Shown piece by piece: positions 6,578 through 11,781 of a DNA stretch of 11,781 bases (its first letter is position 1; each line of letters begins with the position of its first letter). The notes beneath the pieces are model-generated. The model did no database searches. It was not told the origin of the DNA and worked only from the letters and a program-made list of their open reading frames with translations. A program made the translations under genes and the position numbers. Source of the stretch: CAYFJV01 sp964460605 (lineage in GTDB: Archaea > Nanobdellota > Nanobdellia > Woesearchaeales > GW2011-AR9); assembly GCA_964460605.1 (NCBI GenBank), contig CAYWPT010000024.1, forward strand, positions 1 to 11,781, read 5' to 3'.

Positions 6578-7146
6578 ATCGGTGAAAATGTGAATTTTAC
6601 ATCTGAAATTATTTTTCTCAGAATTCAATTAGAGAACATTTATGGAATCCTAAGAAAGGTTACCAAACATTAACAATAACTGCATCAGCAAAAGATAAAT
6701 ATCACCTAGAAAGATTTAGAACAATACTTAAGGGTACAAAACCACTATTATATTTCGAAAAAACAAATTCTTATCGTTTAATTGCTAACAGTAAAAAACT
6801 TGTTTTAAGATTTACGAAACTAAGAATAATTCCTAGAAAATTGTTAGTTGTTAAATCTCCTAAATTTATTCCAGAAGAACAGATTGTTAGCCTCGTAAAA
6901 AAGCATTTCAACCTAAAACCTAAAGCCATCATTGATACTTTAGATCTACGTAGACCAATTTACAAAAAGACAGCTGCTTACGGACACTTTGGAAGAAATG
7001 AACCTGAATTTACTTGGGAAAAAACTGACAAGGCTGAAATTTTGAGTCAAGAGGCTGGTTTGAGTGTAAGTCAAGAAACTAGAGTTGAAACACCTGCGCA
7101 GTCAGAAACTCTGCACATGAAAATGGAAGAACATCACGAATTTTAA
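6578..7146 (+). pseudogene. metK: Relic: endonuclease-like stretch joined to MetK C-terminus
   Basis: The frame open from 6607 to the TAA at 7144-7146 has no ATG until 7117. From about 6868 it is the C-terminal end of a bacterial-type S-adenosylmethionine synthetase, with LDLRRPIYKKTAAYGHFGR (about 6940-6996) and FTWEKTDKAEIL. The roughly 300 residues of MetK that should precede it are absent. Upstream, 6658-6850 encodes KKGYQTLTITASAKDKY, FRTILKGTKP, YRLIANSKKLVLRF and KLRIIPRK. These resemble the part of LAGLIDADG homing endonucleases after the active-site motif, but no such motif is found. A second frame (6578-6670) holds a possible further piece (FTSEIIFLRIQLENIYGIL) ending in a stop, which suggests a frameshift. 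MetK identity is firm; the endonuclease reading is tentative. The tail after KAEILSQEAGL is extended by about 27 unusual residues. Confidence 0.6.
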
Positions 7147-7154
7147 TTTACTTT

Positions 7155-7550
7155 TTATTTTTTTAATTTATCCATCTCTCTAAGCCACATTAAACCAACT
7201 TTTATCATGACTTTATTGAAACGATCAGAAATTCTGTAAGTTTTTTTATACAAATCATAATCAATTATACCTAAACCTTTCATGGGTGTAAGAATTCTAT
7301 CATAAAATTGTCTTTTGTTATAAGAAATACGCTGTTCTTTATCGAGAACGGATCTTCCTTGTTCTTTGATGATAGCTTTTCCTTCATGTAGATTTGTTGC
7401 AAAAACACTCATCTCGGTTTTGGTAATCTCACCCTTATTATCTGCCATATATGCCATCAATAGTTTAGCAACAATTTCCTGTTGTTCAGTAGCAAAAATT
7501 AATTTGTAGATGTCTTCAGGTAAGTTGTATGCATCGAAGAGTATTACCAT
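7155..7550 (-). CDS. Winged-helix-like protein, unknown function
   Basis: A 131-residue protein not recognised by name. Its middle and end look like a winged helix-turn-helix: helices around KLLMAYMADNKGEITKTEMS (residues 29-48), then ISYNKRQFYDRILTPMKGLG (about 75-94), then a hairpin-like IIDYDLYKKTYRISDRF and a final helix. This pattern (helices, then a 'GLGIIDYD... YRIS' wing) is common in archaeal DNA-binding proteins, so a small regulator is a fair inference. It has no membrane segment or metal motif. A TATA box is centred about 27 nt before the ATG, suggesting a leaderless message. Its 3' end lies eight bases from the end of the MetK relic, in a T-rich stretch. Confidence 0.55.
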   Translation of the reverse strand: MVILFDAYNLPEDIYKLIFATEQQEIVAKLLMAYMADNKGEITKTEMSVFATNLHEGKAIIKEQGRSVLDKEQRISYNKRQFYDRILTPMKGLGIIDYDLYKKTYRISDRFNKVMIKVGLMWLREMDKLKK

Positions 7551-7572
7551 AAAGTTGATAAGAAGAAATATG

Positions 7573-7582
7573 TATATAAATA
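7573..7582 (-). promoter_or_regulatory. TATA box of the winged-helix-like gene
   Basis: On the minus strand the sequence reads TATTTATATA, centred about 27 nt upstream of the ATG at 7550. There is no SD, so a leaderless message is expected. Confidence 0.5.
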
Positions 7583-7638
7583 TTACTAAAAAGGCTACTA
7601 GAAGCTAATTTTGAGAACATATCTTTCTTTCCCGATAA

Positions 7639-7648
7639 CTTTATAAAG
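7639..7648 (+). promoter_or_regulatory. TATA box of the eS17 gene
   Basis: CTTTATAAAG is centred 26 nt upstream of the ATG at 7670. No SD is visible in CCAAGCTAAAC before the start, consistent with a leaderless message. Confidence 0.6.
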
Positions 7649-7669
7649 CACCCCAATTCCAAGCTAAAC

Positions 7670-7864
7670 ATGGGAAGAATTAAAACTTCATTTATCAAAA
7701 GGAAAACAAAAGAGTTACACAAAGCTCACGGTGACAAATTTACTGGTGATTTTGAGAAAAACAAAGAGTTAGCTGGTAAATATGCTAGTTTTCAAGGTAA
7801 AAAACTAAGGAACATTGTAGCTGGGTATATGACTCGTTTAAAGAAAAAAGAAGATAAAGAGTAA
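7670..7864 (+). CDS. rps17e: Ribosomal protein eS17
   Basis: A 64-residue small-subunit protein shared by archaea and eukaryotes. It matches eS17 over its whole length: MGRIKTSFIKRKTKELHKAH at the N-terminus, DKFTGDFEKNKEL in the middle (residues 22-34), and GKKLRNIVAGYMTRLKKK at 43-60. Short single-domain versions like this are normal for archaea. It stands alone between a divergent winged-helix-like gene and Alba, with its own TATA box 26 nt upstream of the start. T-rich stretches at 7880-7897 after the gene are a likely terminator. Confidence 0.93.
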   Translation: MGRIKTSFIKRKTKELHKAHGDKFTGDFEKNKELAGKYASFQGKKLRNIVAGYMTRLKKKEDKE

Positions 7865-7879
7865 ATCTTCTATAACTCT

Positions 7880-7897
7880 TATTTTTAGCATTTTTTT
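7880..7897 (+). terminator. T-rich terminator after eS17
   Basis: TTATTTTTAGCATTTTTTT starts about 15 bases after the eS17 stop codon and includes runs of five and seven T, typical of archaeal oligo-T termination. Confidence 0.45.
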
Positions 7898-7916
7898 ACA
7901 CTTTTCTTAGCAAACG

Positions 7917-7963
7917 TTTTAATATTTCAAAATATCTCTACTAGTTTGAAGGCTTAGGGGAGG
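7917..7963 (+). promoter_or_regulatory. Alba promoter and Shine-Dalgarno
   Basis: A TATA-like TTTTAATATTT (7917-7927) predicts a transcript start near 7947. It is followed by a strong SD, GGGGAGG (7957-7963), six bases before the ATG at 7970. Unlike most single genes here, Alba therefore seems to have a short leader and SD-dependent initiation. Confidence 0.5.
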
Positions 7964-7969
7964 CTCATC

Positions 7970-8275
7970 ATGGAAGGGAAAGAGGAAAGTCCTGAACCAA
8001 AGGACAATTCTATCTTTATTGGAAATAAACCATTCATGAACTACGTGACTGGTGTAGTAATGCAGTTTACAACTAAAGGCAGCGACGAGGTTATTGTCAA
8101 AGCTCGAGGAAAATTTATTAGCAGAGCAGTTGACGTTTCTGAAGTTGTTCGGAATAGATTTCTAGAAGACAGCATACAGATTTCTGATATTAAAATTGGA
8201 AGTGCAGAATATATAAATAAAGAAGGCAGGCAGATTAGAGTAAGTGATATTGAAATTACGCTTAAGAAGAAGTAA
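7970..8275 (+). CDS. albA: DNA/RNA-binding protein Alba
   Basis: A 101-residue Alba, the abundant archaeal chromatin and RNA-binding protein that works as a dimer. After a 13-residue acidic N-terminal extension come the family motifs: IFIGNKPFMNYVTGVVMQF (residues 15-33), VIVKARGKFISRAVDVSEVV (42-61), RNRFL (62-66), and GRQIRVSDIEITLKKK at the end. The loop that in Sulfolobus Sso10b reads GKKPVMNYV here reads GNKPFMNYV. The position of the acetylatable Lys16 is therefore Asn19, while the second lysine (Lys20) is kept. The start is supported by a strong SD with six bases of spacing. Monocistronic by appearance. Confidence 0.95.
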   Translation: MEGKEESPEPKDNSIFIGNKPFMNYVTGVVMQFTTKGSDEVIVKARGKFISRAVDVSEVVRNRFLEDSIQISDIKIGSAEYINKEGRQIRVSDIEITLKKK

Positions 8276-8306
8276 AAGTTTTCACAAGTATTTGATTGCA
8301 TCACTA

Positions 8307-8314
8307 TTTTAAAT
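8307..8314 (+). promoter_or_regulatory. TATA box of the 99-residue ORF
   Basis: TTTTAAAT is centred about 26 nt before the ATG at 8336. The standard spacing supports this ATG as the true start of a leaderless gene. Confidence 0.5.
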
Positions 8315-8335
8315 GACTTATCTTCTTGAAAAAGT

Positions 8336-8635
8336 ATGTATAACGTAGTATTTAGATACACTGATCAAACTGGAATATATGAAGGGGGTATAACCTCAAG
8401 TTCTTTTGCAAGTAAAGAAGCCTTTGATGCATGGTACGATGCAGATATGAGGGAAGGACAATCTGTACTTGAAGAAGGAATTACAGATGAAAGAATTGAC
8501 CAATTAATTAGCGGCTCACCTATAAGTACAGATATTGCTGTAATTGTTGAAAATGCAACAAATGCAAATGGTGAAGTTAGTCCTTTAGCTCTCAGACTTG
8601 AAGCAATAAATTTAGAGATTGGAAGACAGAATTAA
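8336..8635 (+). CDS. Hypothetical acidic 99-residue protein
   Basis: Not recognised. It is a soluble, clearly acidic protein with no membrane segment, cysteine or obvious catalytic motif. The N-terminus (MYNVVFRYTDQTGIYEGGI) could form a pair of beta strands. A helical region (KEAFDAWYDADMREGQSVLE, residues 28-47) follows, then ITDERIDQLISG, a strand-like DIAVIVENAT and a C-terminal helix. That it is a real gene rests on a well-placed TATA box 26 nt upstream, normal codon use and the absence of a better ORF on either strand. It lies alone between Alba and the convergent dus gene, so context gives no hint of function. Confidence 0.55.
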   Translation: MYNVVFRYTDQTGIYEGGITSSSFASKEAFDAWYDADMREGQSVLEEGITDERIDQLISGSPISTDIAVIVENATNANGEVSPLALRLEAINLEIGRQN

Positions 8636-8662
8636 TCACTATCTATTATATGGTAATTCTTT

Positions 8663-9616
8663 TTATAAATAATCTTTTAATTGAGTAATAAACGCACTAA
8701 TCTCTTCATCAGTTTTCAAGAGAGAAATCTTTCCACGAATTTGCTTACCACCAGTATACCCTTTGGTAAATTGCATCACAGCATTTTTAGCTAAATGGGT
8801 ACTATAGATTCCATACTTCTTCAATAGTGAAATATACTCCTCTAATAACCCAATCTTCTCAGAGAAATCTAAATCCTCAAGAATTTCACCCGTTTGCAAA
8901 AAATGATTTGCTTTCTTAAAAAAAAACGGATCTTTCATAGCAGCTCTACCTACCATTACATAATCACATCCAGTTTCTTCAAGCATTCGCTTAGCATCTT
9001 CAGGTGAAGAAACGTCGCCATTTCCAATAACGGGAATACTAACAGATTCCTTCACTCGTTTAATCCATTCCCAATTAGCATTTCCACTATAACCTTGCTT
9101 TTGTGTTCTACCGTGCACAGCAATTGCTACACAACCAGTTTCCTCAGCGATTTTAGCAATCTCTAAAGCAACAATATGTTTTTCATCAATACCTAAACGA
9201 ATTTTACATGAGATTGGTGTTTTCAAAGTATTCAACCTTTCAAGTATCGCACGAATCTGCTCAGGATTACGCAATAAAGCACTCCCACCACCACAAGCGA
9301 TGATTTTAGGTGCAGGACATCCAATGTTTAAATCAATAACATCTGTTTTACCTTCCAAACTTTTAGCAGCTTCCCAAATCTTTTCAGGATCTTCTCCAAA
9401 TACTTGTGTCACTACTGGTCTTTCTTCTTGCGCAACATCAAAGATAGGATTCTCACCAACTAATTGGTCTTTATATTTTAAGAGAGCATCCGCTGATAAA
9501 AACTCTGTATAACAAATTCCAGCACCTTGTCTTTTACACAATATTCTAAAGGCAACATTGGTCACTCCTGCCATTGGTGCTAAGATGAGTTTTGAGCTTA
9601 ATTTTATGGGGTACAT
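8663..9616 (-). CDS. dus: tRNA-dihydrouridine synthase
   Basis: A 317-residue FMN-dependent enzyme that reduces uridines in tRNA to dihydrouridine with NAD(P)H. The TIM-barrel motifs are present: LAPMAGVTNVAFRILCKRQG (residues 12-31) at the flavin site, IDLNIGCPAPKI (94-105) with the catalytic cysteine at 100, CKIRLGID near 136, VHGRTQKQGYSG near 167, and the phosphate-binding IGNGDV and VMVGRAAMKDPFFF toward the end of the barrel. A helical C-terminal domain that contacts tRNA follows. The overall pattern is closest to DusB-like enzymes; which uridine it modifies cannot be told. It is divergent from aIF2 gamma and apparently shares one TATA box with it. Confidence 0.93.
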   Translation of the reverse strand: MYPIKLSSKLILAPMAGVTNVAFRILCKRQGAGICYTEFLSADALLKYKDQLVGENPIFDVAQEERPVVTQVFGEDPEKIWEAAKSLEGKTDVIDLNIGCPAPKIIACGGGSALLRNPEQIRAILERLNTLKTPISCKIRLGIDEKHIVALEIAKIAEETGCVAIAVHGRTQKQGYSGNANWEWIKRVKESVSIPVIGNGDVSSPEDAKRMLEETGCDYVMVGRAAMKDPFFFKKANHFLQTGEILEDLDFSEKIGLLEEYISLLKKYGIYSTHLAKNAVMQFTKGYTGGKQIRGKISLLKTDEEISAFITQLKDYL

Positions 9617-9638
9617 AAGCCTATCAAACCTGCAAAAC

Positions 9639-9646
9639 TTTATAAA
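9639..9646. promoter_or_regulatory. Single palindromic TATA box shared by dus and aIF2 gamma
   Basis: TTTATAAA is the only TATA-like element in the 53 bp between the dus ATG (9616) and the aIF2 gamma ATG at 9670. Its centre is about 26 nt from the dus start and 27 nt from ATG 9670. Both distances are ideal for leaderless starts, so one box probably serves both directions. Confidence 0.55.
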
Positions 9647-9669
9647 AGAACCCCCTTTTAATGGAGATA

Positions 9670-11032
9670 ATGGTTGCTAAGAAAACTACATCAAAGACAG
9701 AGGAAAAAACAAGTAAAAAGACCTCTGTAAAAAAGACAAAAACGGTAAAAAAAGCAACAAAATCCTCTCAAGCAATTCAACCAGAATTCAATTTAGCTTT
9801 AGTAGGTCACGTAGATCATGGTAAAACTACTTTAACAGAGCGTCTTTCAGGAAAATGGACAGATACTCATTCAGAAGAGCTAAAAAAAGGTATCACGATC
9901 AGATTAGGGTATGCAGACGTTTCTATTTATTATTGTAAAGCTTGTAAATATTACACAAGCAAGCCAAAATGTGTGAAATGTAATGCAGACGCTCAATTCC
10001 AAAGAAAAATTTCTTTAGTAGACTCACCAGGTCACGAGTCTTTAATGGCAACTATGTTATCAGGTGCAGCTATTGTTGATGGTGCAATTTTAATGGTAGC
10101 TGCAAACGAACGTTGCCCTCAGGCACAGACCAGAGAACACTTAATGGCTTTAGAAATTTCAGAAGTTGAAAATGTGATCATTGTGCAAAATAAGGTAGAT
10201 CTAGTTGATCCTGAAAAAGCAATGAAAAATTATAATGAAATTAAAGAATTCTTAAAAGGAACTAAGTATGAAAATGCTCCAATTATCCCGATTTCAGCAA
10301 GAGCTAATGTAAACATTGATGCTCTTCTACAAACCATCCAAGAACATATGCCTACACCAAAAAGAGATGCTAAAAAAGATTCTTTGATGCTTTTGCACAC
10401 GCAACAGGCTCTGACAGAGAGCGCANNNNNNNNNNCTTGTTGCACGTTCTTTTGATGTAAACAAGCCAGGTAAAAAAATTGATGATCTTCAAGGTGGAGT
10501 ATTAGGTGGTACTGTAAAAGAAGGGATATTCAAAATTGGTGATGAAATTGAAATCAGCCCTGGATATATGGTTGAAGAGAGAAACAAAAAAGTTTGGAAA
10601 AACTTGAAAACAAAAATTACTCAAATTTATACTGGTGGTAAACCAGTTGAAGAAATCCTTCCAGGCGGGAGTATGGCTTTAGCTACTACTTTAGACCCAA
10701 GTGTTGTAAAATCAGATTCATTAACTGGAGCTTTGGTTGGAAAACCAGGAACTTTACCTGGATTAAAATACCAAATAACTATTGAGACACATTTACTCAA
10801 ACGTGTGGTGGGAGCTAAAGAAGAAACAGATGTAAAACCTTTAGCAAAAGGAGAACCACTGATGCTCAATGTTAATTCTGCAGTAACTATTGGTGTTGTA
10901 TTAGATCCTAGTAAAAAAAACACCGTCTGCGTCCTAAAAAGACCTGTAGCAGCTCAAGAAGGAGCAAGAATTACTATTAGTAGGAGAGTTGGTGACAGAT
11001 TTAGATTAATTGGTCATGGTATTTTAAAATAA
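9670..11032 (+). CDS. eif2g: Translation initiation factor aIF2 subunit gamma (split by an assembly gap)
   Basis: aIF2 gamma is the GTPase core of aIF2 and binds Met-tRNAi. Counted from ATG 9670, motifs are G1 GHVDHGKTT (46-54), a zinc knuckle CKACKYYTSKPKCVKC, G3 DSPGHE, G4 NKVD and G5 SA, then beta-barrel domains II and III ending SRRVGDRFRLIGHGILK. ATG 9670 is preferred over 9661 because the TATA box predicts transcription starting close to 9670. A Lys/Thr/Ser-rich extension of about 35 residues precedes the G domain. The frame breaks at 10390-10435, which holds 36 extra G+C-rich bases plus 10 N. Joining DSLM (to 10389) with LVARSFDVNKPG (from 10436) restores the gene exactly, so the break is most likely an assembly artefact. 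Confidence 0.92.
10390..10435. other. Scaffold gap with spurious contig end
   Basis: 36 bases (10390-10425, about 56% G+C by count) followed by 10 N. Neither belongs to aIF2 gamma: the codon before (ATG, 10387-10389) and the codon after (CTT, 10436) join into a normal family sequence. The start of the extra piece (CTTTTGCAC) looks like a degraded copy of the true continuation (CTTGTTGCAC). This suggests an error-rich contig end that overlapped its neighbour and was not merged. Confidence 0.8.
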
Positions 11033-11050
11033 TTCTCAAACTACAAATTT

Positions 11051-11059
11051 TTTTAAATA
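11051..11059 (+). promoter_or_regulatory. TATA box of the PH/SHOCT gene, overlapping a T-run
   Basis: TTTTAAATA is centred about 24 nt before the ATG at 11079. The T-run that starts it (11048-11054), 15 bases after the aIF2 gamma stop, may also terminate that transcript. Confidence 0.5.
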
Positions 11060-11078
11060 ACAAAATTCTCCAAAGCCT

Positions 11079-11672
11079 ATGACCATTGGAAAAACTATTA
11101 ATTTATATCAAGATAATCATTCTTTAAAGAAAGCTTTAGACACTTCTAAAAAGATTCTCACAGAAGGAGAAATTCATTTAGAAGCAGCTGTACAAAAAAA
11201 ACCTATCATAAATTATCATCCACACAGCATTGTAGTGACAAATAAAAGAGTAATCAAACACCAACCACATTTATTCAAAGCTACCTTCAAAGATTATTTA
11301 TGGAAGGACTTACGTAATGTACATTTAATTGACAGATTCTTTGGTTCAACCATTGTTTTCCAATTTTCTAAAGGAATAATTGTAGCAGATAGATTGCCTA
11401 AAGAACAAGCAAAAAAAGTTTATGCTGTAGCACAGGCTAAAGAGGAAGAATGGGTAGAGAAAAGGAGGTTAAGAACCATTGAAGAAGAACGTGCACGCTC
11501 AGGAGCTAACCATATTATCATTGGGAAAGATAAACATCATGAAAGTGATGGTGACCCACAAACAAGCCCTATTCGTGACAAGCTCTTAGAATTACAAGCA
11601 CTGCTCAATGATGGTCTTGTAACACAAGATGAATACCAAATAAAAAAGATGGAACTGCTTAAACGATTGTAA
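11079..11672 (+). CDS. PH-like domain protein with C-terminal SHOCT domain
   Basis: A 197-residue protein. Residues 25-115 look like a bacterial-type pleckstrin-homology (bPH) fold: ILTEGEIHLEAAVQKKPI, then HSIVVTNKRVIKHQPHL (the 'vTnkRvi' signature), DYLWKDLRNVHLIDRFFGST and a closing helix LPKEQAKKVYAVAQAKEEEW. A charged linker (about 120-160) leads to a SHOCT motif at the end, KLLELQALLNDGLVTQDEYQ then a basic helix. There is no membrane segment. The function of such proteins is unknown; PH-like domains bind lipids or proteins, and SHOCT is thought to mediate oligomerisation. The start is supported by a TATA box 24 nt upstream (leaderless). Same direction as aIF2 gamma but probably a separate transcript. 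Confidence 0.7.
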   Translation: MTIGKTINLYQDNHSLKKALDTSKKILTEGEIHLEAAVQKKPIINYHPHSIVVTNKRVIKHQPHLFKATFKDYLWKDLRNVHLIDRFFGSTIVFQFSKGIIVADRLPKEQAKKVYAVAQAKEEEWVEKRRLRTIEEERARSGANHIIIGKDKHHESDGDPQTSPIRDKLLELQALLNDGLVTQDEYQIKKMELLKRL

Positions 11673-11781
11673 AAACATTTATAACTTGATCAATCTTCCT
11701 TTTTCTTATAACACAAGTTTTATTCACAACAATTCTTGCTCTTGTAATTACACAAGGGATTAAGATTCTAATCAACTTAGC
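11673..11781. other. Window end without an assigned gene
   Basis: A TATA-like ATTTATAA lies just after the PH/SHOCT stop (about 11677-11684). A minus-strand frame is open from the window edge to a stop at 11659-11661 (about 40 codons, containing KLIRILIPCVITRARIVV), which could be the end of a convergent gene. It is too short to identify and would overlap the last codons of the PH/SHOCT gene, so it is not called. Confidence 0.3.

Noticed and set aside
6601..6870. Functional intein inside metK
   Set aside because: No N-terminal splice block, no MetK N-extein and no His-Asn before the MetK portion can be found, so active splicing is not supported.
8041..8361. 106-codon minus-strand frame opposite Alba
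   Set aside because: Antisense shadow of Alba with no promoter; composition shows no protein family.
11659..11781. Convergent gene ending at the right edge on the minus strand
   Set aside because: Only about 40 codons are visible, no family is recognised, and it would overlap the end of the PH/SHOCT gene.
1..11781. CRISPR arrays, tRNA or rRNA genes, insertion sequences
   Set aside because: No regularly spaced repeats, tRNA cloverleaf, rRNA segment, transposase or terminal inverted repeats were found on reading both strands.

Overview
The window is a gene-dense, AT-rich stretch of archaeal chromosome. Every recognisable housekeeping protein is of the archaeal/eukaryotic type: aIF2 alpha and gamma, Nop10, PAC2-family chaperone, uL1-uL10-P1 operon, eS17 and Alba. 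Promoters are archaeal TATA boxes. The low G+C, short proteins and a bacterial-type S-adenosylmethionine synthetase fragment suggest a small-genome DPANN-like lineage (Woesearchaeota/Pacearchaeota type). That placement is inference, not read directly. The run of Ns inside a gene shows that this is a scaffolded assembly.

Layout. 2-817: 3' end of aIF2 alpha followed by a small nop10 gene, with a PAC2-family gene (821-1627) converging on them. 1628-1850: divergent promoter region whose right half is the leader of the ribosomal stalk operon. 1851-3752: uL1, uL10 and stalk protein P1 (L12). uL1 and P1 each have a Shine-Dalgarno (SD) sequence embedded in a predicted hairpin, and the uL1 leader also holds a 21-codon ORF that overlaps the uL1 start. 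3830-4708: long coiled-coil protein. 4732-6399 (minus): PP2C phosphatase with a coiled coil and one membrane segment. 6400-7146: no intact gene; an RNA-leader-like segment with two alternative hairpins, a decayed endonuclease-like stretch, and the last part of a bacterial-type MetK. 7155-7550 (minus): winged-helix-like protein. 7670-8635: eS17, Alba and an unrecognised 99-residue acidic protein. 8663-9616 (minus): tRNA-dihydrouridine synthase. 9670-11032: aIF2 gamma, interrupted by an assembly gap. 11079-11672: PH-like domain plus SHOCT protein.

Most of the window serves translation: start-tRNA delivery (aIF2 alpha and gamma), the ribosomal stalk and L1 stalk (uL1, uL10, P1), the small subunit (eS17), and rRNA/tRNA modification (Nop10, Dus). 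Eight genes have a TATA box centred about 24-28 nt before the start codon, so they are probably leaderless. The stalk operon and Alba instead have leaders with good SD sequences.

The observations most worth follow-up are the uL1 leader (leader ORF plus SD hairpin), the similar but separate P1 leader, the MetK/endonuclease-like relic with its leader-like upstream segment, and the membrane-anchored PP2C protein.
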